From Diprion similis (lineage: Eukaryota; Arthropoda; Insecta; Hymenoptera; Diprionidae): a stretch of 64,000 nt of DNA. A program made the position numbers and the translations under genes. Under the pieces are notes generated by a model that worked only from the letters and a program-made list of their open reading frames with translations, had not been told where the DNA came from and did not search any database. Where the stretch lies: the NCBI RefSeq assembly GCF_021155765.1, contig NC_060105.1, forward strand, positions 14,045,001 through 14,109,000, read 5' to 3'. Position 1 is the first letter of the stretch. Every line of letters starts with the position of its first letter. Positions 26,801 through 35,700 of this stretch are shown here, in pieces.

Positions 26801-29320
26801 CTACCCGTGAACAAAAGTCCATTAAGTTAGCACACCCAAATTCAAAATACTGATGTTTTTGTTTGAGACTTGTTTGCTCGTTAATTGCTATATTTTTGGT
26901 TTATTCGCGATTTTTTTGCTCAATCCCTTCAGCCGAAGCTGGTGGTGCTACTAGCTTTCAATTAGTGAAGTAAGAATCGACGCAAATCGGTTATTTTCGA
27001 AAAACGAATGGGACTTGATTTTTTTGCTCAAAGGCAAGGGGTGAGTTTTCCCAGTAAAAAGATGAGCAAAAAAATCAAACTTGTAATTCGGAAACACAAA
27101 TCGCGGTGTAAAAAAAAATTACCAATTTCCGTCGATTCTTGTCTCTGATTCCAAACTTGCGTGAATTTAGAGGATCAAAATACAGTGCAGGTTTTCATAT
27201 GATAATAGTCAACTTTTGGCTGGTCATCTCTTTTCCTGCCAAGGAGATGGATTTTAAAGGTAAGAGGATGAACAAAAAATTAGGGTCATCGGTTACTTGA
27301 GAAAATAAAAGGCAAAATAATATGGTAACATCTTCTTTTCTATCTGCACCCGTTCTCCATTTCATCACTGTGGCGCTACTAACTTTTTTGATAGCCAGCA
27401 GTACCAAAAATGTTAGCAGAAGGGGTTGAGGAAAAAAAATCGCGAATAAAGCAAGACTATAGTAATTGACGAGCAATCAAGTTTCAGGTAAAAAAAATTA
27501 ACATTTTGAAAGTAGGTGTAACAACTTAATGACCTTGTTCAACAAGTATGTACAAGTGGAAATCTCAAATATTCCAGGTCAGAAAAACTTTGAAAAGATA
27601 AGAGTCAAATTTTTTTCCCTTTCAGAATACTGTCTAACCAGCAAGACTGCAGAAGAAAGGATTTCAGTTTGTAGTTTGTAAAAATTGTAAGATGGGTCAT
27701 GTCGTTCAGACACAAAATCAGTTTACTGAGGTTTGAACTTGGTTTCGCTACAATCAGATAAGGTTCTCTGCAGTTTTCCTTATCTCTTGTACGAATGTGG
27801 TTGAATCTATTGAACATCTTAAGACCGTTGCAAACAGATGTGTCAACCCTAGAACCCCAGCATTAGACCATTTGTGTCAATGCTATAAAATATCTACATG
27901 TATGCCGATTTTGCAAAAATTATTGAAAAGTTATTCTCAGCATAGCTAAAAATTTTATCATCTACCTAAGCAGAGTTTGTATCTTTTTTGTAACTCTAAA
28001 TTCCCTGACTTTTCCAGCTATTCTATCCTGAAAACAGCATTATTCCATTTTTTTTCTTAAGATCAATAATACTTTGTACAAAAACGAGTTTAGTTCTTTG
28101 GCAGACTCAAAATTCCAATTTCATTTTCGAAATTCCCTGACATTGCCCTGCTGTAAGAAATTCCCTGGGTTTTACTACGTATACTTTAACATAGTCAAAT
28201 AAGCGACTGGCACGAACAATCCGTAATTGGGCTTTACAGTTGTTGAAGACTATGTTGGGAGTTCTAAGGTTAAGACAGCTGCATAACAATAATTACTGAC
28301 CCATTCCTCTGACATTCTGTACAATCTTTTCACTTATGGGGTACATTCATTCATGTATGGCAGGGCAGATAGTAATTATTGTCATCATCGTTATTTAAGA
28401 AACTAAAGTTAGCAGTGTCAACTGTAATTTTTCCAGTTTATCAAATTAGAAAGCCTGAATGAAGTAAACTGTGACTAAAATATTTTAGATTGCGGGCTAG
28501 ATATCAGCTTTGAGTTTTACCATTGACTGTGTTTATTTGTTTTACAAAGTAAACTGAAACCGATCACTTAAAACAAGTATTTGAAGAGTAATTGGTAAAA
28601 ATGACCGCATGGAAGTCACATACATATTATGCAACATGATCCTGTAGCCCATCAGAGCCGTGTCTTATACCTCATGTTTGAGTTGCAGTTTCAGATAGCA
28701 ATATGAACCGGCAATTCATAAAAACTTCACAATAGTACGACAAAGGCCGAATTTATTCTAATCTGGATAAAAAATTCGGAATGTAATGTGTCATGTTCAG
28801 AATGTAATGTGTAGTTAAGTCTGTAGTGCACAGCATAGCACAACATTTCCACATTAATCGAAGGTGAGTAACAATATTCTAGAACACGGGGTCTCCTACA
28901 CCTGGTTTCTCGCCTGTCTGCAAGCTCTGCACAAGAACATACACACAGAACAAACGGTGAAATATGTACGAGAATTTTGTTGTTTTAGAATCGTCGGATG
29001 AATAGAAATATGCGTGAGCCAATAAATCCATTTCTGCGGTACGTGCAAACGGAGATTCTAACCTCATTTTTCGTCTCGCAATCCGAAACTGTTGGAGAGA
29101 GATTGTCACTGTCAATCGATTGTTCCACGTCTTTTGAGGTGCCGTTTTCCTTGCCGGCTCCACCTTTTGACCCTCCTCGACGTCTCGGGACCGGCTTCAA
29201 ACTGTTCTTATAGTACATATAGCCAAGGCCGAGAGCGACCGGTGCACCGACGGCCAACGCAAGTTGCCATTTCGGCAACGACGAGCCCGAAATGCTGGCC
29301 GCTCCGCTGGCTGTTGTCAT
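11866..29320 (-). CDS. Tom70: Mitochondrial import receptor subunit Tom70, 8 exons
   Basis: Complete gene, 590 residues. Coding exons on the minus strand: 29320-29063, 17931-17734, 15499-15292, 15080-14939, 14061-13713, 13125-12901, 12346-12126, 12037-11866. All introns are GT-AG and the phases close to a TGA stop. Tom70 sits in the mitochondrial outer membrane, takes preproteins (especially carriers) from Hsp70/Hsp90 and passes them to the TOM pore. Residues 18-37 are an N-terminal membrane anchor (WQLALAVGAPVALGLGYMYY), followed by a basic proline stretch and an acidic linker. Residues about 95-200 are the chaperone-clamp TPRs (GNSYFKSGKYDEAI, then KALQRRARALE). The C-terminal TPRs include RATFYLLLGH, ALIKRASMYMQ, YHHRGQ, HVHRGLLHLQW and FGYETLGTIEVQRGN, diagnostic of Tom70. 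The exon 4 donor is 14938/14937, because the next GT downstream would put exon 5 out of frame. Intron 1 (11.1 kb) is full of transposon debris. Confidence 0.97.
13126..13712. other. Tom70 intron 5, no gene seen
   Basis: About 590 bp. Open frames on both strands here are short, overlap each other and show no family features. Introns 3 (15081-15291), 4 (14062-14938) and 6 (12347-12900) likewise hold nothing recognised. Confidence 0.5.
15769..16058. repeat. Small inverted-repeat element in Tom70 intron 2
   Basis: Outer arms GATAAGTTTCAGGAGGTAGA (15771-15790) and its complement near 16036-16056 (TCTACCTCCTAATAAGTTTA) are inverted. The interior of about 240 bp shows no gene. It looks like a short MITE or foldback copy. 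The rest of intron 2 (15500-17733) shows only the 17.0-kb repeat below. Confidence 0.55.
17009..17152. repeat. Short foldback repeat, about 145 bp
   Basis: Arms of about 25 bp: ACCTTTAGAGGGCCGGC on the left (from 17009) and GCCGGGCCTCTAAAGGT on the right (to 17151). The spacer is non-coding. The arms are GC-richer than the surrounding intron. Confidence 0.6.
18424..18624. repeat. 201-bp MITE-like element with 27-bp ends
   Basis: Left AACCGAAATCACAATGGAAC... (18424-18450) and right ...GTTCCATTGTGATTTTGGTT (18598-18624) are inverted repeats with about one mismatch. The interior is AT-rich with no coding. It lies in Tom70 intron 1. Confidence 0.75.
18838..19340. other. GC-richer segment of unknown origin in intron
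   Basis: This stretch has clearly higher GC than the neighbouring intron and starts with a GA-rich tract. It contains repeated GAGCGG/CGGTCG words. The frames are short and unrecognised. It could be a fragment of an LTR or leader of a retroelement, but no primer-binding site or paired copy was found. Confidence 0.35.
20076..21285. repeat. 1.2-kb foldback element in Tom70 intron 1
   Basis: The whole segment folds back on itself around about 20,680. The outer left part (ATTTTGTTGCTTCAA..., then ATCGATGGCGATTCCG) mirrors the outer right part (CGGAATCGATGGCTATGCC on the opposite strand). Further in, CTATCCCCATACTCTC mirrors GAGAGTATGGGGATAG, and CATTTGTTGCTCAA mirrors TTGAGCAACAAATG. The arms are about 560-600 bp, with perhaps 75-85% identity by eye. 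Apparent reading frames on both strands are mirror images of each other and are not genes. Confidence 0.85.
21790..22080 (+). pseudogene. Non-LTR reverse transcriptase relic, 5' piece
   Basis: Translates to PTYEKGDKLVPANY, then a frameshift, ITLTSTV and MKRIIVEYVRL...NRIIPRNQHGFIAG. This is the typical start of a non-LTR reverse transcriptase (KKGDK, NYRPISLTS, NQHGF). It is broken, and it is interrupted to the right by the DNA transposon at about 22,082. The 3' piece is at 25,045-25,395. Confidence 0.8.
22082..25044. mobile_element. About 3-kb DNA transposon with long terminal inverted repeats
   Basis: The terminal inverted repeats are about 150 bp. On the left, TTTTTTACAGATTCTCTGAG and AATGATTCAAAAGTTACAA (22,110-22,200); on the right, their complements (24,930-25,000) in reverse order. 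The outer boundaries are approximate. No target duplication could be fixed. The element carries the broken gene at 23,490-24,620 and sits between two pieces of one reverse transcriptase relic, so it inserted after that element. Confidence 0.78.
23490..24620 (+). pseudogene. Transposase-like gene of the 3-kb element, broken
   Basis: A decayed protein read in several frames: FDLSDLISRVLAGKKHY (about 23,500), KKYPDLKMGFPKFCELRPRY and PGASGTQSVFVCAIHENVKL (23,635-23,762), LKQCISCPG (23,880), the acidic motif VVCDFAEHYEFVIQNAIQG (23,925-23,980), NNNQVTMHPFV, CLEHDTVAVHVFQRKFVEF (24,065-24,125), WNIFAISRG then GPCDSIGGALIRLTA (24,255-24,330) and VKNNKNIQNIYMDFF. This order matches an arthropod family I recall as uncharacterised, often multi-copy. 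The conserved DFAEHY suggests a DDE-type catalytic aspartate. The stretch where a second aspartate (SDG) would lie is frameshifted. An open frame at 22,389-22,640 inside the same element is not recognised. Confidence 0.68.
25045..25395 (+). pseudogene. Non-LTR reverse transcriptase relic, 3' piece
   Basis: Translates to YEKAFNGGPY, a stop, LLIKKLEHLSIRGKLFW, IKAYLTTRTA and VTSGMPQDSVLGPLFLVSYVAEL. This corresponds to the D-KAFD region and the GVPQGSVLGP motif of reverse transcriptase. In-frame stops (TGA/TAA) make it dead. It continues the relic at 21,790-22,080 on the far side of the inserted DNA transposon. Confidence 0.82.
25400..26860. other. Tom70 intron 1 segment with weak retroelement traces
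   Basis: No gene. At 26,291-26,356 the frame reads CKCEERLNTEHVLLQLFWRC, which resembles the C-terminal CxC...EH...C knuckle of non-LTR elements and may be the tail of the relic above. A 14-bp perfect palindrome, TGCGCTTAAGCGCA, lies at 25,971-25,984. Confidence 0.35.
26864..27487. repeat. About 620-bp foldback element in Tom70 intron 1
   Basis: The left end reads TGAGACTTGTTTGCTCG, then TTTATTCGCGATTTTTTT. The right end gives the same on the opposite strand (CTGAAACTTGATTGCTCG, then TTTATTCGCGATTTTTTTT). The match continues inward with gaps. Centre near 27,170; the frame seen on the minus strand is not a gene. Confidence 0.75.
27488..29062. other. First part of Tom70 intron 1, nothing recognised
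   Basis: AT-rich intronic DNA next to exon 1, with no gene or clear repeat structure. Confidence 0.4.
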
Positions 29321-29607
29321 TCTCTGGAAATACTACGCGATAAATCTCTTTCACTCGCCTAAACCGAATAACAATTTTAAGGTTAAAACCAATCCGAATA
29401 TTAAAAGAATCAGGTGTAATTCACAATTCACACGGACGGTTCAGCGTCGCCACAGGGCGTCGCCTGGTGTCGCCCTGAGTCTCCAAGAGGCTTAAGCTGC
29501 TTTTTCACGTGCAGCAAGCAGCTGGATGCAGCAATAAAAATGCTCTGATTGGTCGATGATTCTAGTGCTTTCTTCAGCATCTTGCTGCAAATCAGAGATG
29601 TCTTCCG

Positions 29608-29760
29608 ATCTTAGAGCATATAGTATGTATGTATATGGAGGGAGCCTTCTGGCCGTAAAGCGGGAAGACAGAGACGGAAACAGTAACATGGGTAACATGA
29701 GGACCTCTCTCTTTATAAACCAGGAACGTAGCGTACTGAGTTTAGTGCCCGCGTCGATGA
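29608..29760 (+). repeat. TTAGAGCATATA repeat family, copy A
   Basis: Begins CTTAGAGCATATAGTATG, followed by TATGGAGGGAGCC, a GGGAAGACAGAG stretch, CCTCTCTCTTT and GTGCCCGC. The same order of words occurs at 30,464 and, inverted, ending at 32,112. Copies are diverged. Confidence 0.6.
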
Positions 29761-30092
29761 TAGGCACTTATTTAAAATTTCGTATGACATTTTGAAGAGT
29801 GTAAGTTGTCTTGATTGTAGTATATTATGATTATGTATATAATTATTATCGTATACCATGTATGTATACATTTCAATATAATATATAATAATATATTTGT
29901 ACTCAAGAATTCATCTCAATTGTAACAAAAAAGGATAATTCTCGTTCAAAAGAAAACTTGCTTTACGAATTTGGTATTTGGATCGAATTTCGGGATTTTG
30001 GATTTCTAATATCACCTACTTCTGAAAACTCATGCTCGAACCATTTGGTTTGTCACTTTCTGTTTTAAAAAAACAGGTTCTCATGCTGCTAC

Positions 30093-30230
30093 TATGATTG
30101 CATTCCGAAATCAGCTCCCACTGCTGTCAACGTTCTTTTATCTCTTTTGCGCTGCCGAGTTTGTGACTAGCTCTGCCTCTGTCCTAGGGAGTTTTTACCA
30201 TTACCAGCTAATTTCGGAACGCACCCTAAT
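30093..30230 (+). repeat. About 135-bp MITE, GTGCGTTCCGAAAT family
   Basis: Left end GCATTCCGAAATCAGCT and right end AGCTAATTTCGGAACGCACC are inverted repeats. The interior shares CTTTTATCTCTTTT and CTCTGCCTCTGT with the copy at 32,279-32,410. Confidence 0.75.
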
Positions 30231-30463
30231 CTATCCTTTCTACGCTCACCGATTATGGGACAGTATAAGACTGGCTCCTTCCATGTGGTACTGTATGCTC
30301 TAAAGTTCCGATCACGGACTTAGTTCCGATATTAGCTTTCAGCAGCTTCCAAACCTACTTTCTACTTACAGCAATTGGTTTTGCTGCACACAGCAGAAGC
30401 AACTGCTGTAGAAAAAGTGCGTTCCGAAACCGCAGTGAGTAGCGCTCAAAACTCCGTAGAACC

Positions 30464-30610
30464 TTAGAGCATATACAGTATGGAGGAAGCGTGGCGACGG
30501 AAAACCGGCGAAAGAGAGGGACATAGTAAGACGAGTATTTCTCTCTTTCTACACCAAGAGCGTACCTATCGTAATTGAGTGCCCCAAGCACTGCAGCGAT
30601 ATTGTAATAC
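30464..30610 (+). repeat. TTAGAGCATATA repeat family, copy B
   Basis: Begins CCTTAGAGCATATACAGTAT, then GGAGGAAGCG, AAAGAGAGGGA, AAGACGAGTA and GTGCCCC. It matches the inverted copy C closely at its start. Confidence 0.6.
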
Positions 30611-30837
30611 AAAGAACATGTCCTAACATGCAAATGCACTAGGGGGTCAGGCGATTGAAACAAGTCGGTAAACTGTTGAGAAATATATGATTGAGTGACA
30701 CAAAATTGTTGATACAAACCCTATCATAACCTAAAAAATGAGTAACGTGAAACTTACCGATGAAAACTAATAAAACCTTTTATAACATCTTGCTCAAGTT
30801 CGCACGTAGAAACATTTCCCTGTCATGATTTCATTCA

Positions 30838-31878
30838 TTAAGGTGCCGCTGAAGTGACTTGAAAATATCAAATCGTGACGTCATAAATACGTGCAGCGCC
30901 TCTGAACGTTGAACGGTGAACTAAGGCCGCTGATTTCATTAGCTTGTTCTGTTAGATCCAACCAATGATGTCAGTTACAGATCGGAACATACTTCTTGTG
31001 GACCATAAACGGGCTGCTGTCACATGAAAAACGCGTATACGAATCGAGCCATGTTTACAAAAAAATAACTGATAGTATAAGTTTTCCCGGATAACGTGTG
31101 TGCTTTTGTACGTGTAAATCTCCCTGGCGAGGGTGAAAGAAATTGTGGAACAGTGCAATCAGTGAATATTCAACATGCGGTAGTTCCGATCGGCCATGTT
31201 TGTTGTCGCGTGATTTTATTCACTTCATCATTCTTTATTATAAACATTATCAGCGATTTGCCTGAGCAGTGACTGAGCCTTAAGGCCCCGCTGACCTGGC
31301 ATGTCATATATATATTTCGTGACGTCAGAAGCGGGGAAATTGGGTGAAAACGCCTATACGAATCCTGCGATAACGAGAGTATGAATCTTACTCGAAAATA
31401 TTTTAAATCGTAGCTTGAATAATAGTGTACGTGTGAATCTCAGTCACTGCTCAGGCAAATCGCTGATAATGTTTATAATAAAGAATGATGAAGTGAATAA
31501 AATCACGCGACAACAAACATGGCCGATCGGAGCTACCGCATGTTGAATATTCACTGATTGCACTGTTCCACAATTTCTTTCACCCTTGCCAGGAAGATTC
31601 ACACGTACAAAAGCACACACGTTATCCGGGAAAATTTATACTATCAGTTATTTCTTTGTAAACATGGCTCGATTCGTATACGCGTTTTTCATGTGACAGC
31701 AGCCCGTTTATGGTCCACAAGAAGTATGTTCCGATCTGTAACTGACATCATTGGTTGGATCTAACAGAACAAGCCAATGAAATCAGCGGCCTTAGTTCAC
31801 CGTTCAACGTTCAGAGGCGCTGCACGTATTTATGACGTCACGATTTGATATTTTCAAGTCACTTCAGCGGCACCTTAA
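30838..31878. mobile_element. 1,041-bp TTAA-bounded palindromic element
   Basis: The arms are 440 bp each (30,838-31,277 and 31,439-31,878) and nearly identical; I found only a few mismatches by eye. The spacer is 161 bp. Both arms end exactly in TTAA. The inner end sequence is GGTGCCGCTGAAGTGACTTG. TTAA target sites are the hallmark of the piggyBac superfamily, so this is probably a non-autonomous piggyBac-like foldback or MITE. The mirrored 68-residue frames in the arms are a consequence of the palindrome, not genes. Inside the spacer, at 31,280, TTAAGGCCCCGCTGAC looks like a diverged second copy of the terminus. Confidence 0.88.
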
Positions 31879-31924
31879 GTATTGAAGTCTGCTATAAGCA
31901 GTGTTTATAAGCTTACAAGGTATG

Positions 31925-32112
31925 TTCAACAAACCCAGGGCGCCGGGGCCCTGTGCAGCGAGCGTGAGTGTTCGGGGCGCTGACGTCAGTCAACCAATCG
32001 CGAGCGTGCGAGACAGAGAAAGGTACTCGTCTTAATATTCCCCTCTCTGTGCCGTTTTCCACTTACACGAAAGGGTATACAAGGCTTCCTCCATACTGTA
32101 TATGCTCTAAGC
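31925..32112 (-). repeat. TTAGAGCATATA repeat family, copy C
   Basis: The minus strand begins CTTAGAGCATATACAGTATG (32,112 down), then GAGGAAGCCTTGTAT, GGCACAGAGAGGG and AAGACGAGTACCTTTC. It continues into a GC-rich tail with TGACGTCAGCGCCCC, longer than in copies A and B. Confidence 0.65.
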
Positions 32113-32278
32113 GTAGAAGAGAGGCAGAGTTACTCAGGAACTCGGTAGCGCAAAACAGAAAAGAGATTGTTGACAGCACAAAGATACAAAAAAATCTCCA
32201 TACACCATTGAAAATGTCCAGCTCTAGCGACAAAATTATCGAGCTGGTAATACTGATGCCTCTGTCTTCCCTGTTCGA

Positions 32279-32410
32279 TGGGTGCGTTCCGATATTGGCT
32301 CGCAGTGCGTCAACAATCTTTTATCTCTTTTTTGCCCCGCAGGTCGTCAGTAGGTCTGCCTCTGTTCCACGGAGACCTCAGCGCTGCCAGCTAATTTCGG
32401 AACGCATCCA
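32279..32410 (+). repeat. About 130-bp MITE, GTGCGTTCCGATATT family
   Basis: Left end GGGTGCGTTCCGATATTGGC and right end AGCTAATTTCGGAACGCATC are inverted repeats of about 20 bp. The interior carries CTTTTATCTCTTTT and GTCTGCCTCTGTTCC. The copy at 30,093 is in the same orientation. Confidence 0.78.
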
Positions 32411-32705
32411 ATGTATAATATCCCTATGGAGAAATCCAGCTTTGACGTGGTTCACGTAGGTTCCATCTGCGTGTAATGCAGGGCTCACAATCAGGCTATA
32501 CGTAATCAGAAGGAATTAAAGGGAACGAATCGAGGCAACAAAAGCAAGATAAAAAAATCCACCAACCGATAAGGAAATTAGTATATTTGTAGACAAATTT
32601 TGTCGGTCGAAATTCGTTTTTCATGCTCTACAACGTAGCTCACGTATTGAAATATCGGCAATTTTATACATTTTTTCATTATTTGAGACTTGTGACGCTG
32701 CCGAC

Positions 32706-35700
32706 ATGGTATTAGAAGACGACGAAAACACTTGGTAAGAAATTAGTTAATCTTATTTAGACGTATATGTGGTTATATTTCATACTGACATTGTGTAACG
32801 CTGATATGGACGGTGAAACTATTTATGCCATATATGAGTTCCAACGAGATCCCACCATCAAAATTGAAACATTGCACACAATATTTACATAGCCTGAAAC
32901 AACTGTCTAAATGTATGTATATGTCTGTTTCGTACTTGTTAATGTGGCCGATTTCGCACTTGAATAGAAATACTGTTTTGCAAAGAATTCACAGCACCGT
33001 AAAGGTACCTGTGATGTTCTAATACTACCTGTCTAACCCAAGGATACAAGATGGTACATACATATTTTTTTCTTGCTAGATAATATGTTTACAGTACACA
33101 TTTTTATATGACAGCTCATTTGCGTACAAATGTTTATCATTAGCATAGTGTAAGTAATAGAAGCCACTTAGTCAAGTCTGCAAACCTTGCAGATTGGTTC
33201 AATTCCATTAAATAATTACTGAAATGTACAAACGTTGCAACACATTGCAAACACGTTCTTAAAACCAATGTATTAATAATGGTTTCAAATTAGCACCACA
33301 TTCAAACTTGTGCATGCATTTCTCTCAGAATGTATATTGAGAAACGATAGAATGTTCTCTTGATCATTGCCACTTGGCATCTTGCTCTAAATTATAAATT
33401 CGCTTATTTTCAAAGCTTACCGCATCTTAGCGCATTCCTTTTGGGTTAGTCTCGAATGGCACTGGAAAGTAATTGACTGATTGACTTGAAAACAATTATT
33501 TTACCAGGTACAAAACCTTTCGCCATTTATTGAACAATGCTAGTACTCAAATCTGCAATATAGATTGACTATTTTCTATGAACAATTAATTTAGTTATTT
33601 AACATATTGTTTATAAGTACTTATACTGCATAATTTATGCGGCACCTAGTCTCACATTTAAACATTTACAATAGGGTTTTGGAGCTTGAAGCAGCGCTTC
33701 TTGACACCGAAGCACCATCCGCCAGTGATATTTATGCCATATGCAAGGGTCAACCAGTTCCTGCAAATCTTCGACCCGACGTCTGGCAAGCTTGTTTAGA
33801 TGTCACGGATCGAGGAAATCAACTTATTCATTTCAATGAAGTTTTCGATCTTCTTGAACAAAATATTCTCAGGGAAGATTGTCAACAGCTAGTTGGTGAG
33901 TTATTGATTGCTCAAGTTAAATAACAACGTCGAAAGCAGTGGTTTGAGTTATCAATCAGATTCACTAACAATGACTAACATACAGCAGCAAAATGCGGTC
34001 AGGACAATGTTATAAGTTCTTGGGAAAAAGTAATGCTCACGTGGAATTATAGGCACAAAACTGTACAGCGTCATGCTATTTACACGAAGTTCAATAAATT
34101 AACAAGACAGAAAAAGCTCACCGTGTATCGAAATCCTAGAAATATTATGGAATATTGTTAGTGTCAGAAAGTTTTCCAGTTGCACTAGAGGAGTGTAACA
34201 TACAGCTTGGCTGGCGATTTTCTATTCATTAAGGCAACAATACGTTACATCATATTCGGATTCCGTGACCCTAAGAACACTTATGATCACCTTGTCAGTC
34301 CAAAATCATTACAGCGAAACTTGCGACGAGGCCAAGATAAAATTGAGCCAATTTAAAAGAATATATGTCGAGTATTCTCACTATCTCTGCGATAGGGGGG
34401 GGGGGGGGGGGGGGGGGGGCAAATCTCCCTACCACTGTACCTTTACCAACCAAGTTAGCTAACATTTCCTCTGCACAGTCACAATATTAAATCTACAGCG
34501 ATATAAACAGCAAAACAAGCACATTCTTGCACAAGCTTGCAAGGATTATGGAAAAATTCATCCCATGAACTTTACCAGAGTAATGGAATGCTAAACTTTA
34601 GGGTAAACAACTAAGAGCAACTGCATTTAAATAGTTGTGTCATGGTTCTACAAAAGTAAATATAATATGCTTCTCTCACTCGCCTATAATTAATAACACA
34701 TAGAACGGTGGTTTATGTCTCTTATTTTGGCTTTACTGACTTAAAATTATGGGTGTACGCTTCATTTGAAATATTATCTTTCCCATGTATTATCGTCTAG
34801 CTTTGAGAATAGTTATTAGTATTCCACACTTTTTATCGTCACACTATTTATTTCAATATGGGTGTGCAAGGTGCGTCGCCCAAACCCTTTGAAGTGTAAT
34901 TGCAAGTTTGTGAGTCATCTCAGATAAATCGTTCAAAGTGCACTATGGGCGCACAATTTATCCCGGTGAAAATAAGTAAGGCGTAAATGATCTATTATTT
35001 GCATTACAGCTAAACTTGGCAACGATGATGAGGACAAAGTTTCTGTTGTGTCAGACCTAGAGTCAATACTGACGTTCTACTGTAAAAGTAGAGGAAAACA
35101 ATATGAACGAGGAAACGGCTGGCTGGAATTGTTGGGTCCTTTGATTGCTCTCAAATTACCTCGATCTGCAACCTACAACTTGTTTGAAGCGATCAGGGAT
35201 GTTTACATACCAAGGTAACGAAGCCATCCGCATTGCATACAAAACATAAGGTGGCATCATTTTTGCATATAACTTCATGCATTAAGTTACTTTTGTTTTC
35301 ACCAGTGTAGTATGTTATTTGATTGACAAAATTATTATCTAGTTAACCATATGTGCCGATCCACCAACTTTCAGCCAGCGTTTTTAAATTCGCTTTATGA
35401 CCCCCTTTAAAATTTTTCCAACATGAACTCCAAAGTGTCTACTTGTTCATCAAATAAATCATCTGACAATTAATGCTTTTATATGTTGGATATGTTTAGA
35501 AAATTCAAGATCCCTGGAATATTTATATCAATTTAATAATTATTCCACTTTCATCCCACTCTAAAAATTTTGGGATACATGCCACAATGTTTACTTTTTT
35601 ATCCAAAAGAATAAAAACAATTTATTTTTTCAACACCTGTTTGGGGAGTTCAATTTTTTAAACCTGTAGAGCGTGCCTTAGGTGCCCGATTTCCGAACAC

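Larger units (their letters stand above)
29321..32705. promoter_or_regulatory. Shared 5' spacer of Tom70 and TBC1D23
   Basis: The start codons of the two divergent genes are 3,385 bp apart. Both promoters must lie here unless one uses an unseen upstream exon. Most of the middle is occupied by repeats: two dispersed families and a 1,041-bp palindrome. I could not identify core promoter elements with confidence. Confidence 0.5.

Noticed and set aside
30952..31764. Two near-identical 68-residue reading frames, one on each strand
   Set aside because: They are mirror images produced by the 440-bp palindrome arms, with no family features.
33190..33210. B-box-like GGTTCAATTCC
   Set aside because: No A-box or cloverleaf upstream; it lies in TBC1D23 intron 1.
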